Positions 1 through 11,800 of a DNA stretch of 64,000 nucleotides are shown one piece after another. Below the pieces are notes generated by a model, which saw nothing but the letters and a program-made list of their open reading frames with translations, had not been told where the DNA came from and searched no databases. Location: the NCBI GenBank assembly GCA_002633025.1, contig NMRB01000242.1, positions 259,951 through 323,950 on the forward strand, read 5' to 3'. Positions within the stretch are counted from its first letter, which is position 1; each line of letters begins with the position of its first letter. The translations under genes and the position numbers were made by a program. Origin of the DNA: Notospermus geniculatus (Eukaryota; Nemertea; Pilidiophora; Heteronemertea; Lineidae).

Positions 1-33
1 ATATCGGTAATATTTACAATATTTCTCAGATCA

Positions 34-141
34 GGGGCCTGTTTCAAAAAGTGACTACGCTAATGGTACCTTTACCCAAATGGAAAATTCATTGAAGTTA
101 ATGGTACCATTAGCTTAAAGTCACTTTATGAAACAGGTCCC
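34..141. repeat. Palindromic MITE, 'GGGGCCTGTTTC' family
   Basis: The arms GGGGCCTGTTTCAAAAAGTGAC and GTCACTTTATGAAACAGGTCCC pair. A close relative is at 61557-61664, and a similar plan is seen at 30209-30328. No coding capacity. Confidence 0.75.
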
Positions 142-1769
142 AGTTCTAGTTGGAAGCTGTGCATGACTGTTCTTGACAGCCAATAGAATCATACGCAAGT
201 GCACATCAAAATTTTGCACCCAGATATAACATCAAGTAGAATTTTTAAGAACAAGTTGATTTTTTCTAACTTGAGAGTAACCATGGTAACTCGACATTTG
301 TCATGGACATGATTTCATATCAGTTAATCATCAACTGCAGGTGTGGATCCAGGGGGGGACCCGGGCGTGGGCCTCCCTTGGCCAACAAGTATGTAAAATC
401 AACCATGAAATCCTGGAATTTGGAGCAAATTTCAATGTCCCCAGCGCAGGGCGCCCCCTCTTTTCCCAAATCCTGGATCCACCCCTGAACTGAGAAGGCT
501 GGCAAACAAAACTTACACATCTGACCACACAAATTCATATTTCATCCATGTTCTTGGCCTTATCCACCAACACATGACAACTGAATCACAAAAGCAACAA
601 ATCACATGAATTCATTCGGCCAACCACCATTTTTGAACATCCTCCAAAAGCAGGGCTTTGTCTCACTCCTCTTCATACACCCCCACACACAGTCTAATCG
701 AGTGGACGAAGAGGAGTGAGGTAAAAACCCTGCTGCAGGAGGATGTTTTTGAAGCACAACAAACCATACACCTAACATCACACAATGACTGCATGAAATA
801 TCATAATGGGGAGAACGTGCTTCACAGATCTGAAAGACGGATGATATGTATATTCTACTCCAAAGATCAGTGGGAAGACAGTCAACTGAAGTAATAGCTT
901 TACTTGTATTATCATCTATTCACTCTTTTGGAGTAATGCTATTCCTCTAGTTGGCCATCCTCCCCCTAATCTTGAGTGGAGATACTGCCTTATGCCATGA
1001 GAGGGCAGCATCAACAAATACTAAATCAGAGCCAACTCTGTCAAAGGAAAACTTTCTAAACTTGGTGCAGAATAACACATATGTGACCCGTCACAGCAAA
1101 ACCAGTCGCATGTCGCTCTTAGCTTGGCAGGGTGAGACCAAATTTTCGTCAGTTTCAATATTGTCCGTCTATTATGAAATCTGAAGCGATATATTTCTTC
1201 TATTCTCTCCTGGTGTCATCTTAGTTCGTTGAGGCTCACCTTCTGAGCGACATGCGACTCATTTTGCTGTGACAGGTTACATTTAACCAAGGCTATTGGT
1301 AGAATATGGAAATCTCTGTAAGTATAAAAGACTATTTACAAAGCTCCGTACTTGACTAAAATTAAAAGCAAACAACAAAGATCTGTACATCTTCTGTCAC
1401 TCATAGATTCTCAAAGGATCTTGTCATAATTCATTCTACTGTTAGGAACGAATAACTTCTGCACATAAAACACTGCTTCGGTACAATACATTTCACTCTT
1501 TGTACACTCAGACAAAATAAACTCCAGCAATTAACACATATAAACAAATGAAAACAGATTACATCAGATTTTCAAATCAAACACCCTGGCTTAAATATCA
1601 GGCACCTTAGTCCCAATGCCTCCAAAGGACTTGTGGATCTTTAGCGCGACTGGTTCCAAATCCAAAGTAAAGATATGTAAAACACAACTTGAAAGGCACC
1701 CACCACATAGGTTTTCAATGGAAAGAACTTGTTGAGAGTTCGAGCTGCAGGGACCCCATGACTTCAACA
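142..1769. other. Non-coding 3' flank of MGA
   Basis: Apart from the MITE at 636-747 I see no gene. Short open frames have no recognisable domain. Confidence 0.5.
636..747. repeat. Palindromic MITE, 'CATCCTCC...CGCTCCTCTTCATAC' family
   Basis: Inverted arms AACATCCTCC and GGAGGATGTT with internal CACTCCTCTTC / GAAGAGGAGTG. Related copies at 54314-54425 and, as a dimer, at 59731-59912. Confidence 0.7.
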
Positions 1770-1775
1770 TTTAAT
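1770..1775 (-). terminator. Candidate polyadenylation signal for MGA (ATTAAA)
   Basis: The minus strand reads ATTAAA about 550 bases beyond the MGA stop. I found no AATAAA on the minus strand in 1-2322, so this variant hexamer is the best candidate. Only transcript ends could confirm it. Confidence 0.25.
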
Positions 1776-1920
1776 GGCAGTGAAAGGGTTAACTTACAGA
1801 CCTGCAAGTCCTACCAAGGCATTGTGACTGTGGTTCCCCTACATTGTAGACCAGGTGAAGCGAACACAAAACAGTGCTTACAATATCCAATGCCTCAATG
1901 CTAGTAACCGTAACAACCGT

Positions 1921-2113
1921 AAAGTCATCTCCAAATTTCGCAAATTTTCGACCCCAACCAGGGGTCTTCCTCAGGCACTTTCTAGTAGAAATCCATCTCT
2001 ACTAGAAAGTGCCTGAGGAAGACCGCATTTAGGGTTGAAAATTTGGAGACGACTTTCATGACTTTACGTTTACTTTCATTTTGTGTGTCGTTTTTTTGTG
2101 CTCTATGTTGGAT
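1921..2113. repeat. Inverted pair of a dispersed 'CCTGAGGAAGACC' element end
   Basis: TCTACTAGAAAGTGCCTGAG followed by GAAGACC and GGGTTGAAAATTTGGAGACG is present in both orientations, head to head around 1990. The tail TTTTGTGTGTCGTTTTTTTG recurs at 22220-22254. The CCTGAGGAAGACC...GTCGAAA block resembles retroelement 3' ends seen in many animals; the class is inferred. Confidence 0.55.
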
Positions 2114-2322
2114 ATCAATGCCTGGGAGTGAAAGACAACTGCAGGTATATTGATCTCAAGTGTGGGTATCCGTCTGAATATTTGCAACTAGTTCCAACCC
2201 ATCCTTCACACCAGTCATGCAAGTATGACTAGTCACACTAGCATGATTAGTGTGTAGGACTAGTCATGCTCGCATTGTACTCACAGAGCTGACAATATTC
2301 GTACTCAAAGACCTGGCCCTAT

Positions 2323-5300
2323 TCACACATCTGTACCCTCTTCTGTTTTAGATGCATCATAATCTTCTTTCTCCTTCACAAGGTTTACTATAAGAGTTCT
2401 CGGTTCTTTACCTGGCGTCTCCTTAACTTTGATTTTAGACATTTTGGAACCAGCCCTGGATGCATCTTTAACACTCTCTACTTCCGGGGAACCCTTCTTC
2501 ACAGGACTAAGTTGAACAGCTTCATCTTCAACCCTCTTACCCTTCCCCTTTACTTTCACAACCCTTTCACTCTTGGCCCCATCTTTTGAGGATGGTGAAT
2601 CTTTCCTACTTGCCCCAGGAGTTTTCTCCCCCATAGACAACTTCATGACAAATTTTTTGGGGCTGGAGACAGCAGATTTTCCTCCTCTGGACTTGGGCTT
2701 CGTCCCCTCAGTGTCTCCATTATTAACCACTGAAGTCTCCGACTCTTTCTTGGCAGCCATTTTTTCTTTTTGAGCAGAATTCTTCCCGCTGACAGCATTC
2801 TTTTTCATCGTACTTTCAGCAGGACTCTGAGAAGCCTGTTTTGCAGCCTGTCTTTCAGCTTTCGCTGTCTTAGCAGCCATTGCCATAAATGAATGCACTT
2901 CCTCAGTACTCAACATGCCTTCACCAAAATTCTTAGGACGCCTCTTCCTTTTCAAGGGCACATCAGTGCCCCCTTCCTGGCCATCACCATGTGCCCCAAC
3001 ATTCAAACTCTGCTCGTCTTTAAACACTGTGGTAATATCTTGACCCACATCCCCTCTGATACTGCCATCTTTAGCATCCAGAGGTGATTCAAGACAAGGG
3101 CCAGCAGACTCCGATTCTCGATGATGGCGTCGTTTTTTCTTTGGTGTCCGTTCATCTGCAGTTTCATCAGCCTCCTTCTTTGCTTTAGTTACCTTTATTT
3201 TCAGCCCTTTACTAGACACTGGAGTTGTGTTGCTTTCAACAGCACCTACACATCCCACTTCTTCACCTTCTTTCTGTGCGAGTCCCTTTGCACCATTACG
3301 AGGAATACTAGACACTTTTTTACTTCCCTCAGTACTTCCATCACGACTACCCTTCTTTTGTTTTGGTCTTACTTGTTTTTCTGGAGACTGCCTTTCAGGT
3401 TCTGAATCCGAATCAGCTTCTAAAAACCTCTTGGTTGGTTTTCGTTCTCGTTTAGCATGCTGCGGTCTCATAATCTCATCAATTATGGGATCGGGCAAGC
3501 CACTTCTTCTCTTGGGAGGAGCAACCAACTTCTTTCCTTCCACTTGAGACACCACTATCATTTGTGAGACACCACGATCACCTTGGTCAGGATTCAGAGG
3601 AACTGTCTTCAGATCAGGGGACATTGACACAACTGGAACCGGTTTTTTAGAAGATATTTCCGGGGTGACTGTTCTTGGTGGTCCAGCGGAGAGACCCGAT
3701 GGTGAACTATCAGCTGTAGAAGCTGCAGACTTTATCACCGTGAAGTGGGTGGGACACGGACCTCTCATTCGTGGTCCAGAGTGAATATTCGGACCCCTGA
3801 TGCGTGGGCCACTCTTCATCATAATGTTGCCACCGGTTAGAGGGGGAGTTGCTGGTCGAAACGGATGCGTCAGGGTCATGGTGTTAGGTTTCCTCGATGT
3901 CTCCTCTTGAGTTGACTTTCCTTGTGTTTCCAGAGGAGTGGTAGGACTTGAACGTGACAGCGATGTCACAACTTTGTTACCGACTAACGTGCTGACATAG
4001 ACAAGATTTTCAGGTGGTGTTTCTTTCACTTCTGGTGCCGTTGAAGACGGCGTGTTTGAGTTTGCGTCTTGAAGAGGCACAACTTTACAAGGAACTGGTT
4101 GTTTTCTAGCAGAGGCAGCATCTTCAGTTGTCTTTGGGACATCTCCTGTCATCTCCACCAGTCCTTGCTCAGTGGATGTCTCTTCACACATCACCTCAGC
4201 TGGAGTCGTACCTCCTTCAGAAACACTGGAACCTCTAGGTGACGAAGTACCTGGTGTAGTTGCAGCACCCTCCTGGCCTACTGCAGTAGCTGACGAACCT
4301 GAAATTCCAAAGCCAGAGGCAGTAACATCACCTTCAGACAGAACAGATTCTATTTTCATGGATGAACTTAATTTTGGTTTGTCAGTAACAACAGATCTCA
4401 AGGAACTAGAGGTTGGTAGTTCAGTACTGACCACTGGATTCAAAGTAACAGGGGCAGTTGTTTTTGCTTTCAGGTTGGATTCAAGTCCACTAGATTTTGA
4501 CGAATCTATCACACAAGTGATTCCTCCACCAGAGGCAGTAGTCTCTAAGCTGTTCCTAGCACTGTCTTGAAGTTCAGACACATCCATATCTGATTTGCCC
4601 TGGATATCCCTCTCAAGTTCTGTCGTCAAATGTTGATCATTTTCCACACCACTTACATCATTTGTAGCAGCAATTTTTTCAACCACAGTTGTAATATTGG
4701 ATATGAAGGACGTGGGCTTCAAAGCTTTAGGCTCACTCGATCTTTGTACATGTATAGTACTTGAAGTTGTTACCAGTGAAATTTCATTCGAAGAAGATAA
4801 CTCTGAATTTCCAGACGTAATAGGGGTGGATAACATAGCCTGGACCACAGATTGAGATGTTGATGGTGCAGATGCTGTAGCAGATGAAAGAATCGTTGGC
4901 ATTGGAAAGACTGGTTGACTAGCAGCTGGTGAATTTGACCTCATAGGTACCAACCCTGATTTGGCAGACATGGTGGACACGGCTGTAGCAGGAGCCAATG
5001 ATGTTGTAGATGTTGAAACTGCGGATGGAACAGCAGCTGATGAATGCATAAGGATCATAGTACAATGTTTAGAGTCATCTGAATTCGCTGCACCATCTTT
5101 TCCTGTATTCTTGACAGGGACCAATACAGCATTCTCGGGAATTTTCAAAGGAATATTTCCACCCGGCATTTGAACATAGACCACTTTCTGCTGCATCTGT
5201 GATTTATCACCGCAGATACTAACAGGTTTTCCTGATGCTGATACAGGAGTAGGTATGACTTTCATCAATGGGTGTTTCGAAGCTGAGGTTGACAAGATAG

Positions 5301-5843
5301 ACGTGGGTGCTGATGAGGTACTGTTGCCCCCATCTTCTCCCTGTCCTTTCTTCGGAGGTCGTTTCCGTTTCTTCTTCCCCGAGCCTTTCTTACCACTTTC
5401 AAGATTATCATCACCTTTATCTTCAGCTCCATCTTCTCCAGCATCTTTACTCTTCACTTTCTTCGGCGCTCGTTTTCGTTTCTTCTTTTCTGGAACTTCC
5501 TTACCGTCTGCTAGATTCTCTCCGTTGCCATGGTTTTCAGCTCCATCTTCTGGTACTTCCTTCCGCTTCCTACTCCTCTTCTTCTTTTTCTTGACTGGGC
5601 CTACCTGGTCTCCCCCAACTCCATCCCCCAGCTGGTTATTTTGAACATCTTCTACCATCCTCACATCTTGACTGTTTTCGACATGCTCTTTCTCCCAGAC
5701 ACCTTCACTGCATGTCTCTCCAGGCCGGCTGCTTTCAACACCCTCGCATGTTGACATTGGCGCCCTCTTCATGAACACACTGATGACTTTTTTGTCATCA
5801 TTTCTTGAGTTGCCAGATTCCAGACTCTCAGTTGTGTTGATGC
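2323..5843 (-). CDS. MGA: MGA terminal coding exon
   Basis: Acceptor TCTTTGTTGCAG; phase 1 in; stop TGA at 2325-2323; residues 4926-6098. The first part holds three basic blocks (KKKKKRSRKRK, EKKKRKRAPKK, KKKRKRPPKK) alternating with acidic spacers, resembling AT-hook/NLS clusters. The middle is Ser/Thr-rich; the end is again Lys-rich. No named domain is recognised, and the family match for this exon rests on splice continuity. Confidence 0.85.
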
Positions 5844-8800
5844 CTGCAACAAAGAACACAATAGTTAGACACACACAGAACTGGACTGCTCACAGTCCAG
5901 GGCGTCCCAGTAACAGTATGGAAAATAGTTACTACTAATGATTCTCAGGTGATGGTACTGCCACTTTCCACTGCTGCTTTTGGTAAATTCAAGCAATATT
6001 GAGTGCCAAGTGAGAACCAAGTAAGAACCAAACATTCTGAACTTCAAGTTATCACATGTACATGTACTCACAAACACACACACACACACACCATACCTGT
6101 ATTACTGGCTTGTTCTCGTGATGAAGTCCAAACATCCCCCAAGTTTTGCATCAGTGGAGTTGTCACACCTTCAACGGGAACAAGGACAGGGCCACTGCCA
6201 GAAACCTGCTGACAAGCGGTCTCATTACCTCCATCAGAGCTTGCTCTTGTTTCCTTGAGACGATTTTCCACTTGTGGACACGCTGCACCACCGTCACGCC
6301 TCGTGATACCCTCCTGAGTGTCAGTTAAGCCGTCAGCTTCCAGCAACTCCACTGGTGCCAGTGCACGGCTGAATGTTTCCATCGCTTCACAAGAACGATT
6401 CATATAACTCTCCAGATCAATCGTCAAGGCATCCTCATCAGACAAAGGTTCCTGATATTCAGAGGTCTCAAAGGCAGACGCACCTGAACGAGTTGAACTT
6501 GACAGCTGCGTCTTGGTTGATGATGGACTCCTAGCCACCGTGACAGTGTTGATAGATCCAGTATCCGGCAGACCAGCACAAGTTGACAATGAACCGATAA
6601 TACTGGATGTGGCAGCTGAATAGGTGGCTCCAGAAGTAAACGGCTTCGAGTGGGGAATGGTTTCAAAAGATGACCGCATCATGATGCTGGACGTGGGCAA
6701 ACTTTTTCCAGTGGTGTTTCCATATGCAGACGAGGAGATGACGGTTCCGGTAGAAACACTCCCACCGTGTTGTGATGCCACAACTCCCGGGTTATTTTCA
6801 CCGGATTTGGCGGCAACATTGACAATATGTGGAGGGCCTTTATCAAGGGAACAGCCCTCAGTAAATGCCGTATTGCTCATGGTAACATCCAATGCTGATG
6901 GCATGATGGATCCGACTTGTCCACTGGGTCCAACCGTCTCCTTCGAGAGATTCCCCAAGCCAGGTTTGCCCAGTTCACCAGCCTCCTTGGATGGGCACAA
7001 TATGTACGGCATCTTTTTGAACAGACCTGTCTTGGGATCATAAGCCTTCATCTCTTTCCAACGCACTCCACCTTGTGCTGGCTTAGTTGTTTGTGTTGGA
7101 TTTGGCTTTTGGATTGCATAACCATTTCTAGGATCAGCTGCACGTGGGACTGGTGGTGTAGTCATAACTGGAAGTGTTATCTGAAGAGTTGGTTTGTTGC
7201 CGATGGTGGGTCTACCAGGCGTGGGGAGATGTATTGCTGTGGACAGGTTGATGGTACTGGATGGACAGACTGATGATACCACAGGTTTGAGAACAGAGCT
7301 TGTTGGGCTTGTCTGGTGTGTTGAAACACTGGTCAAGACTGTCATCTGTGATTTGGCCATACCCTGACTGGATGCTGTACTACAAGGAATTACAATATGC
7401 GGTTGACTAAACCGTGTTGTTGGGACTCCAGAATGGCGCACCAACATTGGAGATACTAATGTCTCGTGTTGTGCTTTGTTCTTCTGGCTGTCTAAGACGA
7501 CTGGAATACGAATCATCCTTTGAGCAGTTTGTAGCACGGCGTTTCTCTTTACTTGATCTGACAGCGGCACCCCAGGTCCAGCCGGCCGCCCCGATCGTAC
7601 AACCGTCCCAGCCTGGTCAGTCAGAAGGCTAATGACACCAGGTTGTCCATCCCTTCCTGACTGATTAGAGGAATGCACTGACATATGTGGAGGCACACGA
7701 TCAGGAAGATGCATTACTGTCGTGTGGGCAAGGCTACCGGTAGACAGCTTGATCTGTCCAGGATGAGAAGTACTTGCAGGCGATTGACGTGCTGTGGACT
7801 GGGTTACATTTGTAAACGTTGCAGTTGACGTCATGTGCACCTCACACATGGGCTTTTTCGAGACACCTGTCACCATCGGGTTAGACTTGGGTGTGTAGAC
7901 AACAGATACATTTTCTTTTACAGGCCCAGAAACTGATGGAGGGTTCAATCTTAAGGGCACGAAGATGTAACCCCCTTGCTTGTCTGCCACATCTGGTGCA
8001 CTAGATGTCTGGGCGAGGAATTGAGAGTTGGGACCTTTCTGAATGGACTGCAATCCTGGCTGAGCAGCGAGAGTAACTGGCCCCATACCTGCTTTTGTCC
8101 CACCGGTAAGAGCTGACAGTGGAACATGTATCAGACCTGGGACACAACTGGATTGTGGGGTCTTCCGTCCATAGGTAGACATGGTAGGTGTGCCATTCTG
8201 TGGGGTGTTCCGTCCATAAGTAGACACAGTATGCGTGCTATCCTGTGGGGACTTTCGTCCATAAACAGATATGACAGGCACTCCTTTAGGATGATGGGAA
8301 TTATGTCCATAAACAGATAAGGTAGGCACTCCACCCTTTGTGGTATTCTGTCCAAAGGCAGACAAGGTAGTTGAATCCCTGTCTGATGCATCCACCGTCG
8401 GTGTGTTTGGTCTAGAGTCACTTGATGTTCTCCTAAGAGGTGCTGAGTCAGACGGAAAAGGCATCTCTTTTGACAAGACTGGTGGTCTGTCTGCAAAAAC
8501 CATAGGAGATTTTGAACTCTTTTTGCATGTAACCACCATCTGATAGTTCCCTGTGCTCAGCGTACAGCTTGTCAGCACAGGGGGAGGAGGGGCAGCCTGA
8601 TCTGACTCCAAATAGGAACCTTTATGGGCACCGAAATCGGCCACCAGTCCTTTCTCAAAACTGTCCTTGCTTATGCTGCCCAGGCTGGAAATTCTCAAAG
8701 ATGTGTCCGCATCTTGAGACGCTTTGGCCTCAGGCTGAACTTCATCTTTTGTTTCTGTGCAAGTCCCCACTGTGTTATCCTCCTCATAATCACTGAAATA

Positions 8801-11800
8801 ACAAATGTCCAATTTGGGTTCGTGTGGCTCGTGGGGTTCGTGCGGCTCGTCATCGATAACAATCTCTGACAATTTCTGTGGAGCGGCTTGTTTGCGACTG
8901 CGTTTACGGCTCCCGTCGTCGTCTTCAACACAGTGATCCACAACAATGGGTTCATCATTACTCTCCAAATAGTTACACGATATGCGAACTGTTGTCTTGG
9001 GATCCAACGGTACAAATGAATGTTTACGTTTTAACGCTTTTGAGTGTTCTGATAACTTCTTGTTCAGGAGCTCCTTAGTTTCATGTGGCAGTTGAATCTC
9101 CCTGGTGCAACCAAGCTGAACTTCCTCAAGGGGTCTGTTCGCTGATGAAGGTTGAGATTCCACGGTGACTTGGTGAGTGTCTCCAGAGGGTTTCATAACA
9201 TCAGAATAACCTGCCAGATTTGGAACAATCCTCTGACGTTGCAAAGCTCTTTGCAAAGTCCCCTGGCAACCGATATATGGTAATCGTTCATTCAAGCGAT
9301 TGCGATCTTCTTGTTTTTGTGCAGAAACTTCCACTTTTTCCTTCTTAGACTTTGATTTCTTCTTATGACTACGCTTCCTTATCGGTTTGGCCCCCTCCCT
9401 CACAACAGATCCTGGTGCTGATGATACCTTGGCAGCAGATGGTGAGATCGGACTTCGTACAGACGCACCAGGCCCTGAGACTTTGGCGTCTGTCTTCGGC
9501 ACATGGGTGTGTATCTTAAATTTTGAATAGCCTTCACCATTTGATGCAGAGAATATCCTGAACTCTTGTGCAGATGATGGTGTGCTTAATTTCTGTGGGA
9601 TCAAGTTTTTGACGAAGAGTTTTCGTTTCTCATAATCTGGCACCTCTCCGACTGCAAATTAAGAGCAAACAGACAATTTAATAAAACTTTCTTTTGAAAA
9701 GGAATATGTGTGATTTTTAACAGAAGTTTTTTTTCACCAAATTTATCCCTTTGGCAAACTTGAATCAACAATTTCTGGCATTTCATGCTTACATTTCAAC
9801 TGGCCATATTTCCCAGCAGTACACATCAGCTGACTAAGAGCACTCTTCTTCTGATTCAGCAGACTCACTTCATGTAACTCAAGCGCACGGATAGCAGTGA
9901 TGGCCTGAAAGAATCAAGGAAGAAGTAAGAGAATTACATTCCCAAGAACACTGGTCATCTGTTCTAATTCATCTGCCCCCATTTTGAGCATGTATGAAAT
10001 ATACCATTACCTTTTTTATGAGATGTATTTTCGGAGCTCTTGGTAAGGCAACGCCGAGTATCTTCTGTAGTCTTGCAAACGTTGATGCCATCTCTTTACG
10101 ACGAACACGTTCCCTGCAAAAACAAGAAATAGAATAGAACTGATGCTAAATCTCATTGGCTTAACCTGTACCAGTGTGGAGAGTGCCACCTTCTGGCCAC
10201 TGAAGGAAAACTATGCAATTTGAGGAAAAGTTGTTGTAACACAGGAATCATTGTGAACGATAGTCGAACCTCTCTATTAAGGACACCTTTGGGACTGACA
10301 AATGTTGTCTTAATCAAAGAGGTTAAATGAAGAGAAATGACCAATTTGGGACTAAACTTAGGTGTCCTTATGGAGGTGTCCTTACAGAAGTGATTGCTAA
10401 GGGAGGTTCCACCATATATCACATGGTTGTTTATGTTGATAAATGAGACCTTTCTGAAACTTCAGTCAGCCACGATGCCTGCTGTTGGCTACTGCTTTTG
10501 ATTCAACACAAAATAACAAACACAAACATAAAGTCACAATGTTTTGGGATACCCCCAGAAGCACATTCAATACATATTGATCTATTATGTCCTGGACGTC
10601 AAACGGTGCTACCTCAACAGAAAATTTCCAGTTCAAACTAGAAGATTTCCAGTTCCAAACAGTCGAACAAAAAGAAATTTCCAGTTCCAGCTGGTCGGCA
10701 GAAGTTTATGGCAGATGGACTCCTCTACGTAGTGAGATTAACACAAGCGGCAATCACAGTATGATTAAAGTATCATTTATGCTACACCCACTGTTTAGAG
10801 TATCATTCACGCCACTTCAGACGGTGAAGCAGCACGAAAAGTTGAAGTGGAGGGAGGCTACAACCTATTGCAGCCGACCAGCAGATGTTGGAAATTTCTT
10901 TTGAGCAATCCAACTGGACAACAATAGAGAGGTTGAGATCAGTGACTTATCACGGATCCTTATATGTATACGGATAGAATTCTGTACACGAGGACAAATT
11001 TTGTGTACATTTCGATCTGTATACGTATGAGGATCCGTGATAAGTCGCTGAACTCAACCTCCCTAATGACCACGCTTTTGAATTTAAGATGGTCATTATT
11101 GAAGAACAGTAAGCGTGAAAGGAACTTCATATTCTAATCGAACTAACAGGTTAAATGGAAGGGTTAAACCCTAAAGATATATCTTTTTTTGGTTGTGGAT
11201 TGCTAAAGCACAAAATCTGATCTGAATGCAAACATATAGAGCACTGCAATGTTATGCAACAAATGGCAAATGTTAGTACTAACATCAGGCAACGATTTTA
11301 ACTGACTACCTACTCATCATTCAAAACTCTCCTGAAAGTCAATAATGGTGGATTAAAAGTTAGTGGAGGTCTAACTGATGAGTTTTTATGGGAAACATGC
11401 CCGGGATACTGATGTTGGACCAGACACGGGGTAACATGCAGTGTCGTGGAGACATTTGAAGCTCAATTTGGGAGAAATTCTACACTTTGAATTGACAGGA
11501 GGACATGTGTACTTGTTTTCAAGTCGTGAAGCCCAAAACCATGGAATGTTTGACTGAGAAATGTAGGGATGGCAGACTTCAGTAGGAACGGATCTTTTCC
11601 ACTGTCCTTGAGCAAATTCAATGAACCTCGAATTTAATCTGATACAAATCAATGAAACCTAAGAACTTACTTAGAAGAATGCTCATCTTTGTCTCTCGTC
11701 CCAGACAGATCGAGACCAGATTCACTTGGAGCACTTCCACCCGACATGGGCGAGTCAACTCGGATGGGGGTCGAAGACTGAAAGACACAAAATAAATGAT

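Noticed and set aside
5255-5644. Plus-strand frame rich in Phe/Leu/Ser opposite the MGA terminal exon
   Set aside because: Its composition is exactly what the reverse complement of Lys/Arg/Glu codons gives; it is not a membrane protein gene.
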